In this document: one piece after another, positions 41,931 through 51,023 of the stretch | Layout: each line of letters starts with the position of its first letter | Numbering within the stretch: position 1 is the stretch's first letter | The notes under the pieces: model-generated | Told to the model about the DNA's origin: nothing | What the model saw: the letters and a program-made list of their open reading frames with translations, nothing else | The model's database searches: none | Source of the DNA: an uncultured Alphaproteobacteria bacterium | GTDB taxonomy: Bacteria; Pseudomonadota; Alphaproteobacteria; RF32; CAG-239 | Assembly (NCBI GenBank): GCA_934254675.1 | Contig: CAKQLP010000005.1 | Span: 32,151 to 96,150, forward strand | Length of the DNA: 64,000 nucleotides | Reading direction: 5' to 3' | Position numbers and translations under genes: made by a program

Positions 41931-44900
41931 ATGACAAAGTACTATGCTGATGTAAAAGCAAAGCCTGACTTTGTGGCACTTGAAAAAGAAGTGCTGAAGT
42001 TCTGGGAAGAAGATAAAACTTTTGAAAAGTCTGTGCATAACCGCGACGGCGCGGCGGAATTTGTTTTTTATGACGGACCTCCGTTTGCCAACGGCACGCC
42101 GCACTATGGGCACATTATGGTGTCGTATGTTAAAGACGTGGTGGCGCGTTTTCAGACTATGGACGGCAAAAAAGTGGAACGTCGCTTGGGGTGGGATTGC
42201 CACGGTTTGCCGGCGGAAATGGCGGCCGAAAAACAGCTTGGCGTTTCTGGACGTAAACAAATTGAGGCTTACGGCGTGGAAAAATTCAATAACTTCTGCC
42301 GTTCGGATGTGCTGAAATATTCCGGAATTTGGGTAGAATTGTTTAAGCGCATTGGTCGCTGGGTTGATTTTAGCCGTGATTACAAGACAATGAATTTGCC
42401 GTTTATGGAAAGTGTTATTCATAATTTCAAAGAGTTGTATGATAAAGGTTTGGTTTATGAAGATTACCGCGTTTTGCCATATTCTTGGGCGGCGGAAACC
42501 CCGCTTTCCAACTTTGAGGTAAATTTGGGTTACAAAGACAAAACCGACACGGCGATTACCGTTATGTTTAAGTTGGAGACCGGTCAAAAGATTTTGGTTT
42601 GGACCACAACACCATGGACTTTGCCGTCAAACCTGATGTTGGCAGTTGGTAAAGACATTGACTATGCGGTTATGGAAGAAAACGGACAGCAATATATTTT
42701 GGCTGAGGCTCGTTTGGGTGGCTATAAAAAGCAGTTGGAAAACGCCGTTTTGGTTAAAAAAATCAAAGGTGCTGAGTTGCTGGGTTTGAGTTATGAACCA
42801 ATGTTTCCGTATTTCCAAAAACTAAAAGAAAAGGGTGCGTTCAAAATTTTGAGCGGCGAGTTTGTTTCCACCGAAGACGGTACCGGTGTTGTGCACATTG
42901 CCCCAGGGTTTGGTCAAGACGACTTTGAAGCCTGCCGCGCCTATGACGAAAACTTTCCGGTAGTTTGTCCGGTTGACGAGGCCGGTAAGTTTACCGCTGA
43001 AGTTTCGGATTATGAAGGCAAGCAAGTGTTTGAAACCAATGAACCGATTTTGGCTTGGTTAAAGGCTAATGGTATTTTGGTTAAAAAAGAACAATATACG
43101 CACACATATCCGTTCTGTTGGCGTACGGACACTCCGCTGATTTATAAAGCGATGAGTTCTTGGTTTGTAAAGGTTACGGATTTCCGCGATGAAATGGTGC
43201 GTCTAAACCAACAAATCAACTGGATTCCGGGACACATTAAAGACGGACGTTTCGGCAAATGGCTGGAGGGTGCCCGCGACTGGTCAATTTCCCGCAATCG
43301 TTTTTGGGGAACGCCGATTCCGGTTTGGAAATCCGATAATCCGGCTTTTCCAAGGGTTGATGTTTTTGGCTCGGTGGCCGAAATTAAAGCCGCAACCGGT
43401 ATTGATGTGGATAACCTGCATAAGCCGTATATTGATGATGTGGTATATCCGAATCCGGACGATAAAAGCGGCAAGACAATGATGCGCCGTGTCAGCGATG
43501 TGTTTGACTGCTGGTTTGAATCCGGTTCTATGCCGTATGCGCAAATTCACTATCCGTTTGAAAATAAAGAGTGGTTTGAAAATCATTTTCCGGCGGATTT
43601 TATTGTGGAAGCAATCGACCAGACCCGCGGTTGGTTCTATACCTTGACTGTGTTGTCAACCGCTTTGCACCATAAACCGGCGTTTAAAAACTGTATCTGT
43701 ACCGGTTTGCTGATGGCCGAAGGCGGACAAAAGCTTTCTAAACGCTTGAAAAATTATCCGGATCCGAATGAAATTTTGGATTCTATCGGTTCAGACGCTT
43801 TGCGTTGGTTCTTAGTGTCTTCTCCAGTTTTGAAAGGCGGCAACGTGGCTGTGGATAAAGAAGGTAAGGAAATAGCCAAAGCATCCCGCGCGGCAATGAT
43901 TCCGTTGTGGAACGCTTTTTATTTCTTCACTTTGTACGCCAATGCCGAGGATTATGAAGCTAAAGAAATTTATTCTTCCGATGAGGCGATTGACAACTAT
44001 ATTCTTTCTAAGCTGAAAAATTTGGCTGTTGTGGTTAAGAAAGATTTAGAAACCTATGAAGTTGCCGACGCTTGCGCTAAAGTTTCCGACTTTATGGAAA
44101 TTCTGAACAACTGGTATATTCGCCGTACTCGTGATCGTTTCTGGGAAGGTGAACACAACGCGTTTGACACTTTGTACACTGTTTTGGTAAACGTCAGCAA
44201 AATTGCCGCACCGTTGATGCCGTTTATTTGCGAATATGTTTACAAAACTTTGACCAAAGGCGAGTCTGTACATTTGTGCGATTATCCGAAACTTGAAGAA
44301 ATTAAGGCCGATGACGCTTTGATGGCGGACATGGATTTTGTGCAAGATTTGTGTTCTACCGGTAAATTTATTCGTGAAGAGAAGAATTTGCGCAATCGTC
44401 TGCCGTTGGCTTCTATGACTTTGATTGGTGCCAAACTTTCGTCGGCATATCAAGAAATTGTTAAAGACGAACTTAATGTAAAAGAAGTGAAATTTGATGA
44501 CAATTTGGATAATTACGCCAGCAAAAAGGTTTATTTATACACTCCGCTTTTAGGCAAAACTTTGGGCAAAAATATGGGCGCGGTGATGGCCGCTTATAAG
44601 CAAGGTCAATGGACTTTGAATACGGATGGCACGCTTTCTATTGGCGGACAAACTTTAACTTCGGATTTGTTTGAAGTTCGTTTGGAAATGAAAGACGGGG
44701 TTGCCGGTCAGGCGTTTGACAGCAACAAGGCGGTTTTGACTTTGGATACGGTTGTAACCGACAGTCTGAAACGCGAAGGCATGGCGCGCGACTTTGTGCG
44801 TTTAATTCAGACTTTGCGTAAAGATAAGGATTTTAACATTTCCGACCGCATTGAGTTGCATTATCAAACAGCAAATGCTGAATTAGCCAAAGCTTTGACG

Positions 44901-45026
44901 GAAAACGAAAAGTATATTTCTGAACAAGTGTTGGCCGTCAAAGTTGAACCGACTTGCGCCAGTGGCAATGAGGCCGATATTGAAGGCGGTTTGGTTGTGT
45001 ATGACGCCTTTAAGCATTGCGCTTAA
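41931..45026 (+). CDS. ileS: Isoleucyl-tRNA synthetase
   Basis: Class I synthetase of 1031 residues, charging tRNA-Ile. The HIGH motif is PHYGHIM with His58 to His61. The KMSKS loop reads KLSKR at 601-605. The editing domain contains WTTTPWTLPSNLML, and GWFYTLTVLSTAL and SWFVKVTDFRDEM are diagnostic. The length and the FPADFIVEAIDQTRGWFYTL region resemble the eukaryote-like IleS2 type, which is also common in bacteria with intrinsic mupirocin tolerance. That subclass call is tentative. The C-terminus lacks a visible four-cysteine zinc end. A hairpin follows the stop. Confidence 0.95.
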   Translation: MTKYYADVKAKPDFVALEKEVLKFWEEDKTFEKSVHNRDGAAEFVFYDGPPFANGTPHYGHIMVSYVKDVVARFQTMDGKKVERRLGWDCHGLPAEMAAEKQLGVSGRKQIEAYGVEKFNNFCRSDVLKYSGIWVELFKRIGRWVDFSRDYKTMNLPFMESVIHNFKELYDKGLVYEDYRVLPYSWAAETPLSNFEVNLGYKDKTDTAITVMFKLETGQKILVWTTTPWTLPSNLMLAVGKDIDYAVMEENGQQYILAEARLGGYKKQLENAVLVKKIKGAELLGLSYEPMFPYFQKLKEKGAFKILSGEFVSTEDGTGVVHIAPGFGQDDFEACRAYDENFPVVCPVDEAGKFTAEVSDYEGKQVFETNEPILAWLKANGILVKKEQYTHTYPFCWRTDTPLIYKAMSSWFVKVTDFRDEMVRLNQQINWIPGHIKDGRFGKWLEGARDWSISRNRFWGTPIPVWKSDNPAFPRVDVFGSVAEIKAATGIDVDNLHKPYIDDVVYPNPDDKSGKTMMRRVSDVFDCWFESGSMPYAQIHYPFENKEWFENHFPADFIVEAIDQTRGWFYTLTVLSTALHHKPAFKNCICTGLLMAEGGQKLSKRLKNYPDPNEILDSIGSDALRWFLVSSPVLKGGNVAVDKEGKEIAKASRAAMIPLWNAFYFFTLYANAEDYEAKEIYSSDEAIDNYILSKLKNLAVVVKKDLETYEVADACAKVSDFMEILNNWYIRRTRDRFWEGEHNAFDTLYTVLVNVSKIAAPLMPFICEYVYKTLTKGESVHLCDYPKLEEIKADDALMADMDFVQDLCSTGKFIREEKNLRNRLPLASMTLIGAKLSSAYQEIVKDELNVKEVKFDDNLDNYASKKVYLYTPLLGKTLGKNMGAVMAAYKQGQWTLNTDGTLSIGGQTLTSDLFEVRLEMKDGVAGQAFDSNKAVLTLDTVVTDSLKREGMARDFVRLIQTLRKDKDFNISDRIELHYQTANAELAKALTENEKYISEQVLAVKVEPTCASGNEADIEGGLVVYDAFKHCA

Positions 45027-45045
45027 AAATTTGTTTTCTAGTGGC

Positions 45046-45075
45046 GGGAGAGGGCTGTGTTTACAGCCCTCTCCC
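45046..45075 (+). terminator. Long perfect hairpin after ileS
   Basis: GGGAGAGGGCTGT at 45046-45058 pairs perfectly with ACAGCCCTCTCCC at 45063-45075 around a GTTT loop. No T run follows, so it may act as an RNA 3'-end stabiliser or a factor-assisted terminator. Confidence 0.6.
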
Positions 45076-45092
45076 TATATCAAAAAATAATC

Positions 45093-45121
45093 TTTACTTT
45101 TGAGATATTTACTTATAATGT
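45093..45121 (+). promoter_or_regulatory. Promoter of pilin gene 3
   Basis: TTTACT at 45093-45098, with TATAAT at 45114-45119 (15-base spacer) or TAATGT at 45116-45121 (17-base spacer). Transcription should begin at the first leader hairpin. Confidence 0.55.
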
Positions 45122-45128
45122 TAAAAAC

Positions 45129-45310
45129 GGATAGACAATAGTCTGTCTGGGGTGTCGTAGCCTCTGTTCATTCGTCTTTGTGTTAGACGTTAATTAAGCA
45201 TGCCTTCTAGCGAAAGCTGGAAGGTAGCAAAATATGCTTATGCTAATATGCTACACTATTTAATGAACATAGTTACGAACTTCCAGCTGCCTTGTCGGCG
45301 GCTTTTTCGT
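45129..45310 (+). ncRNA. Structured pilin leader RNA, copy 3, divergent sequence, same fold
   Basis: The sequence is largely different from copies 1 and 2, but the helix order is kept. First hairpin GGATAGAC-AATA-GTCTGTCT at 45129-45148 has the same AATA loop as copy 1. The long-range helix pairs TGTTCATT (45165-45172) with AATGAACA (45262-45269). Hairpin CGTCT/AGACG is at 45173-45189. Hairpin CCTTCTAGC-GAAA-GCTGGAAGG is at 45203-45224. Terminator GCTGCC/GGCGGC is at 45286-45302 followed by TTTTT. AGCTGGAAG (45215-45223) can pair with CTTCCAGCT (45280-45288), which overlaps the terminator stem, so the two are mutually exclusive. Confidence 0.72.
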
Positions 45311-45342
45311 TATTATATATAAAAAAGGGAGTTTTTAACAAA

Positions 45343-45993
45343 ATGAATAAGACAAATGAAAACGGCCGCAGTATGATTGAAATGCTGGGCGTATTGGCCA
45401 TTATCGGTGTACTGTCCGTCGGCGGAATTGCCGGCTATTCAAAGGCCATGATGCAATTTAAGATTAATAAGTCAATTAATCAAGTGTCAGAGATTGTCGC
45501 AAATGTCAGAACGCTATATGCACAGCAAAAGACTTGCGAAGGATTAAATATCTCAACGGCGCTGTCCATGGGAGCTATTCCGGATGATTTATCAACTATT
45601 GTTTCCGGAAGTTATTCTGTGAGCAATATTTTTGGCGGATATATAGATGTTAATTGTGTTTGGGCGAGATATGATAAACCGGATACTTATACAAAAAGCT
45701 TTTCTATTGTTTTTCAGGGAATGCCGAAAGATGCCTGTGTGGCATTGGCAACCAAGGATTGGGGTTCTGCTTCATCCACGGGACTGACGGCAATGCAAGT
45801 TTATGGTGGACATTTGTCAGGATATTACGATTATATGGGCAGCACCGGCTCTAATTGTGTCGGCAGTGAAGGATATCTTGTTCAGGCTTGTACAAATGGC
45901 TCGACACCATCAGTTCCCATTTCTCCAAGTTTATTATCCAGAGCATGTGAGTGTTCAGGGAATAATTGTGCGATAGCGTGGTTTTTCAATTAA
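45343..45993 (+). CDS. Type IVb-like prepilin 3
   Basis: 216 residues from ATG 45343, which follows AAAGGGAG. The leader peptide is short, MNKTNENG, with Gly8 as the predicted cleavage site, then RSMIEMLGVLAIIGVLSVGG with Glu at +5. The PilS-like region reads VRTLYAQQKTCEGLNIS and GAIPDDLST. MPKDACVALATKDWGSASST and the Cys-rich end LLSRACECSGNNCAIAWFF follow. It lacks the repeat-derived pro-region of pilins 1 and 2 and so shows the probable ancestral form. Own promoter, leader RNA and terminator. Confidence 0.87.
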   Translation: MNKTNENGRSMIEMLGVLAIIGVLSVGGIAGYSKAMMQFKINKSINQVSEIVANVRTLYAQQKTCEGLNISTALSMGAIPDDLSTIVSGSYSVSNIFGGYIDVNCVWARYDKPDTYTKSFSIVFQGMPKDACVALATKDWGSASSTGLTAMQVYGGHLSGYYDYMGSTGSNCVGSEGYLVQACTNGSTPSVPISPSLLSRACECSGNNCAIAWFFN

Positions 45994-46000
45994 TTAAAAT

Positions 46001-46033
46001 AAAAAAGTCTTGTTAAATAACAAGACTTTTTTA
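46001..46033 (+). terminator. Bidirectional terminator between pilin gene 3 and tRNA-Ser
   Basis: AAAAAAGTCTTGTT at 46001-46014 pairs perfectly with AACAAGACTTTTTT at 46019-46032. It serves the pilin gene on the plus strand and the tRNA on the minus strand. Confidence 0.88.
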
Positions 46034-46034
46034 T

Positions 46035-46123
46035 TGGCGGAGCGTATAGGACTCGAACCTATGCATCCTTTTAAGGGGATGACGGATTAGCAATCCGCTG
46101 CATTACCACTCTGCCAACGCTCC
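46035..46123 (-). tRNA. tRNA-Ser (GCT)
   Basis: An 89-base cloverleaf with the long variable arm of class II serine tRNAs. The acceptor arm GGAGCGT pairs with ACGCTCC, discriminator G, encoded CCA. The anticodon loop TTGCTAA gives anticodon GCT, reading AGC and AGU codons. The variable arm pairs CATCC with GGATG. Convergent with pilin gene 3. Confidence 0.93.
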
Positions 46124-46254
46124 ATAGCGGTAACGAAAATATTTTTATCCTATGTTTATAGTCTAGTCAACTGTTTTTTTCTGTTTTTGTGAATTAATTT
46201 CCAACCATTGAAAAAAAGTTACCATTGATTATGTAAAAATATAGGAGAAAACGC

Positions 46255-46566
46255 ATGGAATTATATTTATTAATAGCTCTTTTGTTTATTTATTTGATAA
46301 CAGCCGCTATGGTTCAAAAAACAATAGTTCATCGGATTTGGACATTGGCGTTTATAGCGTCTTTTATTGTAACTGCTGTTGCCATTGGTTTTTTACGGGT
46401 AACAAATCAAGATGTGATGATGTCAGCCGACAATTTGAATTGGTACTATCTTTTATATGTGTTTGGTTCAATGTCTGTTGTGCTTGGTTTTATTAATTTA
46501 TGGATGTATCGTCGCCCGTTGTGGCAGATTTTACATAATGAAGATACGGATGACGACAAAGAATAA
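46255..46566 (+). CDS. Small three-helix membrane protein, unrecognised
   Basis: 103 residues with GGAG upstream of the ATG. Hydrophobic segments lie at about 3-22, 30-52 and 65-86, followed by an acidic cytosolic tail ending EDTDDDKE. No conserved polar residues suggest a catalytic role. It is followed after 53 bases by the FAD-dependent protein on the same strand and may be co-transcribed with it. No family name can be given. Confidence 0.65.
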   Translation: MELYLLIALLFIYLITAAMVQKTIVHRIWTLAFIASFIVTAVAIGFLRVTNQDVMMSADNLNWYYLLYVFGSMSVVLGFINLWMYRRPLWQILHNEDTDDDKE

Positions 46567-46619
46567 TTGCAAATTTATGTTTTTTGTGTAATATACCCCT
46601 AAAACAAAGGGACAGTATC

Positions 46620-48191
46620 ATGTTACGCATTAACAATATTTCTATGCCGTTGAACGCAAACGAACAACAGTTGAAGCAAAAAGCCGCGCAAAAACTTGGC
46701 GTGAAAGAAACCGAACTCCAAAATTTTGCCGTGTCCAAAAAATCGGTGGACGCACGCAACAAAAATAATGTGCATTTTGTGTATAGCGTGGATTGTGAGG
46801 CTCAAACAAATATTGCCGATAAAGACATAGAACAGCTGCCGGAAATTGCTTCTTTGGTATATAATATAAAAGACAGTGGATTGCGTCCGGTTGTGGTGGG
46901 AAGCGGTCCGGCCGGAATGTTTGCCGGTTTAGCATTGGCCGAAGCCGGTTTATGTCCAATTATTTTAGAACGCGGCGCCGCTGTGGAACAGCGACAAAAA
47001 GATGTTGCGCAATTTTGGCAAAACGGGGAATTAAAAACGGATTCTAATGTGCAGTTTGGAGAAGGTGGAGCCGGAACTTTTTCTGACGGCAAGTTGATGA
47101 CCGGTATAAAAAAAGATAAATTTACTTTTAAAGTTCTACATGAATTTGCGCTGGCGGGAGCTCCAAAAGAAATTCTTTATTTAGCCAAGCCGCATATCGG
47201 GACGGATAATTTGCGTTTGGTCGTGAAAAATATTCGCAAAAAAATAATTTCTTTGGGCGGAGAATATCGCTTTAACAGCAAATTAGACTCTCTTATTATC
47301 AAAAATAATAAATTACAGGCCATAAAAGTTGCTCATGAAAATGAAATATACGAACTTTCGACGGATAGATTGTTTTTAGCCATAGGACATAGCGCGCGTG
47401 ATACTTTTGAAATGTTGTATAAATCCGGCGTGCATATGGAACAAAAGCCGTTTTCCGTCGGCGCCAGAATTGAGCATAAACAAAGCCTGATTAATAAGGC
47501 GCAATATGGAAAAGCGGCGGAAAGTCCATATTTGGGCGCCGCGGATTATAAAATGGCGGTACATTTGCCGAACGGACGTTCTGTTTATACTTTTTGCATG
47601 TGTCCGGGGGGAGTCGTGGTGGCGGCTGCTTCAGAAACGGGGAGAGTTGTGACAAATGGAATGAGCGAGTTCTCCCGTAGTGCAGAAAACGCAAATGCGG
47701 CTTTGTTAGTTGGTGTTTCGGAAAAAGATTTTGGCAGTGACAATCCTCTGGCTGGAATGTATTTCCAACGGAAATTGGAAGAAAGAGCATTTATTGCCGG
47801 AGATAGAACCTATAAGGCTCCGGCACAGCTGGTTGGAGATTTTTTGGCGGCTAAACAATCAAAGAAATTGGGCGATGTTTGTCCATCATATCGTCCGGGG
47901 GTTGTTTTGGGTGGTTTTGACAAGGTTTTGCCGGACGATATCATAAATTCTTTGCGTTTGGGTATTGTGCAAATGTCTAAAAAGTTGCGAGGGTTTGATT
48001 GTTATGACGCTGTTTTAACCGGCGTTGAGACCCGAAGTTCGTCACCAGTGCGCATTATTCGTGATGAAACCATGCAAAGCAATATAAAAGGATTGTATCC
48101 GTGCGGCGAAGGAGCTGGGTACGCCGGCGGAATCACTTCGGCGGCGGCAGATGGATTAAAAGCTGTTTATACTTTGTCCGAAAAAAATTAA
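46620..48191 (+). CDS. FAD-dependent dehydrogenase of the COG2509 type
   Basis: 523 residues from ATG 46620, chosen for the AAAGGGA ribosome site. Upstream in-frame codons are non-ATG. The N-terminal 90 residues form a small alpha/beta domain (MLRINNISMPLNANEQQLKQ). The FAD motif PVVVGSGPAGMFAGLALAEA follows near residue 97, then QFGEGGAGTFSDGKLMTGIK, which is diagnostic for this uncharacterised family. Further blocks are YTFCMCPGGVVVAAASETG and YPCGEGAGYAGGITSAAADG near the end. The substrate is unknown. Length matches family members of about 520-540 residues. Confidence 0.9.
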   Translation: MLRINNISMPLNANEQQLKQKAAQKLGVKETELQNFAVSKKSVDARNKNNVHFVYSVDCEAQTNIADKDIEQLPEIASLVYNIKDSGLRPVVVGSGPAGMFAGLALAEAGLCPIILERGAAVEQRQKDVAQFWQNGELKTDSNVQFGEGGAGTFSDGKLMTGIKKDKFTFKVLHEFALAGAPKEILYLAKPHIGTDNLRLVVKNIRKKIISLGGEYRFNSKLDSLIIKNNKLQAIKVAHENEIYELSTDRLFLAIGHSARDTFEMLYKSGVHMEQKPFSVGARIEHKQSLINKAQYGKAAESPYLGAADYKMAVHLPNGRSVYTFCMCPGGVVVAAASETGRVVTNGMSEFSRSAENANAALLVGVSEKDFGSDNPLAGMYFQRKLEERAFIAGDRTYKAPAQLVGDFLAAKQSKKLGDVCPSYRPGVVLGGFDKVLPDDIINSLRLGIVQMSKKLRGFDCYDAVLTGVETRSSSPVRIIRDETMQSNIKGLYPCGEGAGYAGGITSAAADGLKAVYTLSEKN

Positions 48192-48201
48192 CAGAGAAAT
48201 A

Positions 48202-48245
48202 TTGACATTTTAAATGTTCTGTTTAGTATAGAACAAAAATAGAAC
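48202..48245 (+). promoter_or_regulatory. SOS promoter with alphaproteobacterial LexA box
   Basis: TTGACA at 48202-48207 and TAGTAT at 48224-48229 (16-base spacer) form the promoter. GAAC at 48231-48234 and GAAC at 48242-48245, separated by exactly seven bases, form the direct-repeat LexA operator typical of Alphaproteobacteria. It lies over the predicted transcription start, so LexA binding should block initiation. Confidence 0.75.
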
Positions 48246-48253
48246 GAGGAATT

Positions 48254-49408
48254 ATGTCGGCCAAAATAGCATTAGTGGATTGCGATAGTTTTTTTGTATC
48301 GTGTGAACAAGCGGAAAATACGTCTTTGCAAAATAAGGCGGTGTGCGTGGTGTCCGGTGAAAACGGATGCGTTGTTTCCCGTTCAAAAGCCGCTAAGCAA
48401 CTTGGTGTTAAAATGGGACAGCCCTGTTTTATGGCAAAAAAAGAATTTCCGAATGTTTATTATATTAACAGCCGCCATGAGCTGTATAGAAATTATTCGC
48501 AAAAAGTTATGGCGTGTTTAAAAAGTTTTACGCCTGATGTTGAAATTTGTTCAATTGATGAAGCTTATATGAATTTGCACGGGCTTGATAACTTGTATCA
48601 TAAAGATTTTTTCCAGCTGGCGCAGTCAATCCGTCAAAAAATTTTCCAAGAGTGCAAAATACCTGTATCAATAGGAATAAGTTCATCCAAGCTTTTAGCC
48701 AAATTGGCCAGCGACAAAGCAAAAAAAGAAGATGGTGTTTGCATAATCAATCAAGCGGATTTACCAAAGATATTGGCGGATACTTGTTTGGAGGATGTTT
48801 GCGGTTTTGGGCGTCAGCATACGGCAAAAATGAAAATGCGGGGGATATTTAATTGTTCCGAATTTGTGGAACAAAGTGATTCTTGGATACGCCAAAGTTT
48901 GGGTATTGTCGGTTTGGATTTGAAGTATGAATTGCTGGGGCATTTGATTAACAAAGTTCAGGCAAAGCAAAATTTGCCAAAATCTATTCAAAACACGGCA
49001 GCTTTAAGCAAATTTACGACAGATGAAAGCATATTGAGAGCATCGCTAAAATATCATGTTCATTGTGCCGGTCGTAAACTAAGGTCATATAATTGTTTTT
49101 GTCAAACAGTAGGAATTATGTTGCGGACAAAAGATTTTAGAGTTTATACGGATTATCTCAAATTATCTCAGCCGACAAATGGCGAAAACGCGATTTTTTT
49201 GGCTGTTCAACAATTGTTGAAAAAAGTTTACATCCCCAATGTGGTTTATCGCAGTAGCGGAATAATGCTGGAGCATTTGCATAGTCAAAATGATTTTCAG
49301 CCGAATTTATTTGCTGAACCGGATTATATTGATGATAAAATTAGCCGAGTTATGGATGAACTTGAAAAAAAATTTGGAAAGAATATTATAAAAAATGGAC
49401 TATTTTAA
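48254..49408 (+). CDS. umuC: Y-family translesion DNA polymerase, UmuC-like
   Basis: Error-prone polymerase of 384 residues used in SOS mutagenesis. Metal ligands are Asp9/Asp11 in LVDCDSFFVSCEQ and Asp102/Glu103 in CSIDEAYMNL. The selectivity block VVSRSKAAKQLGVKMGQP and the helix-hairpin-helix LEDVCGFGRQHTAKMKMRGI are UmuC-like rather than DinB-like. UmuC normally has about 420 residues, so the C-terminus is slightly short. umuD is not adjacent, and a partner elsewhere would be needed for a Pol V-type enzyme. An SOS operator lies directly upstream. Confidence 0.88.
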   Translation: MSAKIALVDCDSFFVSCEQAENTSLQNKAVCVVSGENGCVVSRSKAAKQLGVKMGQPCFMAKKEFPNVYYINSRHELYRNYSQKVMACLKSFTPDVEICSIDEAYMNLHGLDNLYHKDFFQLAQSIRQKIFQECKIPVSIGISSSKLLAKLASDKAKKEDGVCIINQADLPKILADTCLEDVCGFGRQHTAKMKMRGIFNCSEFVEQSDSWIRQSLGIVGLDLKYELLGHLINKVQAKQNLPKSIQNTAALSKFTTDESILRASLKYHVHCAGRKLRSYNCFCQTVGIMLRTKDFRVYTDYLKLSQPTNGENAIFLAVQQLLKKVYIPNVVYRSSGIMLEHLHSQNDFQPNLFAEPDYIDDKISRVMDELEKKFGKNIIKNGLF

Positions 49409-49510
49409 GATAATTGAAAAAAAATGAACAAAAGTTGACAAATTTTTGTTGAATTTATGAAAAAAATTTGTTTTAATAGATTAATAATTCATTTTTTTAG
49501 GAGAACTGTC

Positions 49511-50932
49511 ATGGCAAAAGAAAATAATGACATAAATGAAAAAGTAGATAATGTTGAGCAAAATATAGACGAACAAGATAATAATGAAGTTACTGAAGAC
49601 GAACAATACGTTCAAAATTTGAGCGAAATAGAGCCGTTGCAGGAAGACGAATTTAAATACAGGGTTGTCAGCGGTTTGTTTCTGACCTCAGAAGATAAAG
49701 ATTGGGCTGAAGAAGAACTAGCCACTCTCATACATGAAGGAATAATCAAAGAGGGCGAAACAATTTCACCAGATTCACCGGCATATAATAGAATATATAA
49801 AGATTATATGGATGCGGTGTGCGAAGAAATGAAAGACAACGCATTTTCGTTGAATGCAAGCAATGTCAACGCCAGTCTGGAAACAATGTATAAACTCATG
49901 GACATGAAAATTGCGTCAGATAATCAATTCAGTGTTTCTGAAATAGAAAAAACAGCCCGTCGCCGTATTTCTGAAATTCCTCAATTGCAAGAAACATTTG
50001 AAGTGGTTAACGCCGGACGCGATATCTATAACATGATTGCGGCAAATGGCGAAATTGTTACAACTCAAATCGAGGTCGAAAATAAAGTCCAGTTATTGGA
50101 AGACTTGTATAACGCCAATATTATGGATCAGGAACAAATGGCTCATGGTTATCATAATATTGCTATTTTGATGGAACGCTTATCCCGTCAAAAAACAGAA
50201 TCTCTTGGTAAAAACGCTGAAAGAATTGCGTCTTATGATTATATGAGCAAAGCTCTGCGTTTAACCGGCAATCCACAATTGATTAAGACTTGTTTTGAGT
50301 ATTTACCGAATAGCGCGACAAATAAAATGTTGTTTGTCCGCGAGGCTTGTGACAGAGCTTTGGAAGCAAACATTGGAGATGAGTCTGCTTTGTTTAAAAT
50401 TCACAATTTATACAGCAAGTCAATTTTGGAAGAGCAAAAGAATTTGCATTTCAATGAATTGCCGAAGGCTCAATATCAAGAAGCGGTTTATCACTATCGC
50501 GAAGCCTTAAAATATGCCGGAACACCGGAAATGAAGGTCAAAGTTTTGCGTAGTTTGGCAAAATTGCAAAATCGTTTTTCTTCAGAACAGGCCTTTGAAA
50601 CACGCTATGAATTGGCTGAAAAGTATTTAGAAGGAAAAATTAAGGTTCGTGAATTGTTAAAATTGTCCCTAGAAACAAGAAATTCAGCTACAAAGCAAAT
50701 TCTTTTGGAGGGAGCCGCTAATGAATTAATTGACAGCAACGGGATTAAAAAAGAAGAAAAATCTTTGTTGCTTTCAAATGTTGTTCACCAATTGCGTCCG
50801 ATGTATGAGAAAGAACATCCGGAAAAATTGGAAGTTTTGGATAAAATTGAGAAAAAATACTGTCAGAAAGAACCGAAAAAGACATTTAATATTTCTCGTT
50901 TTTCTTCAAAAGGAAATGATTATTTCAAATAA
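49511..50932 (+). CDS. Alpha-helical repeat protein, unrecognised
   Basis: 473 residues from ATG 49511, which has TAGGAGA upstream. A longer frame from 49457 adds 18 residues without a ribosome site. The N-terminal 40 residues are Asn/Glu/Asp-rich and disordered. The rest is almost entirely helical. Segments such as AERIASYDYMSKALRLTGNP and QEAVYHYREALKYAGTP are TPR-like, spaced as in solenoid proteins. No signal peptide or membrane helix is seen. Its role is unknown. A scaffold or chaperone-like function would fit the fold. A strong bidirectional terminator separates it from pilin gene 4. Confidence 0.7.
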   Translation: MAKENNDINEKVDNVEQNIDEQDNNEVTEDEQYVQNLSEIEPLQEDEFKYRVVSGLFLTSEDKDWAEEELATLIHEGIIKEGETISPDSPAYNRIYKDYMDAVCEEMKDNAFSLNASNVNASLETMYKLMDMKIASDNQFSVSEIEKTARRRISEIPQLQETFEVVNAGRDIYNMIAANGEIVTTQIEVENKVQLLEDLYNANIMDQEQMAHGYHNIAILMERLSRQKTESLGKNAERIASYDYMSKALRLTGNPQLIKTCFEYLPNSATNKMLFVREACDRALEANIGDESALFKIHNLYSKSILEEQKNLHFNELPKAQYQEAVYHYREALKYAGTPEMKVKVLRSLAKLQNRFSSEQAFETRYELAEKYLEGKIKVRELLKLSLETRNSATKQILLEGAANELIDSNGIKKEEKSLLLSNVVHQLRPMYEKEHPEKLEVLDKIEKKYCQKEPKKTFNISRFSSKGNDYFK

Positions 50933-50972
50933 TTTGTTTTCTGTTTTATAAATAATATAATGTTTACAACAT

Positions 50973-51010
50973 CAAAACGCCGCGGACAAAATCATGTCAA
51001 CGGCGTTTTG
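50973..51010. terminator. Bidirectional terminator-like hairpin
   Basis: CAAAACGCCG at 50973-50982 pairs perfectly with CGGCGTTTTG at 51001-51010. T-rich ends on both strands allow termination of the gene on the left and of pilin gene 4 on the right. Confidence 0.75.
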
Positions 51011-51023
51011 AATATTAAAGAGA

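Noticed and set aside
41907..42587. 226-codon minus-strand frame opposite the start of ileS
   Set aside because: Shadow of ileS. No domain, no ribosome site, and the IleS catalytic motifs lie on the other strand.
45129..45310. Idea that the pilin leaders are c-di-GMP riboswitches, which often precede pilin genes
   Set aside because: The GEMM core and its tetraloop-receptor helix are absent and the helix order differs. The leader is therefore reported as an unnamed class.
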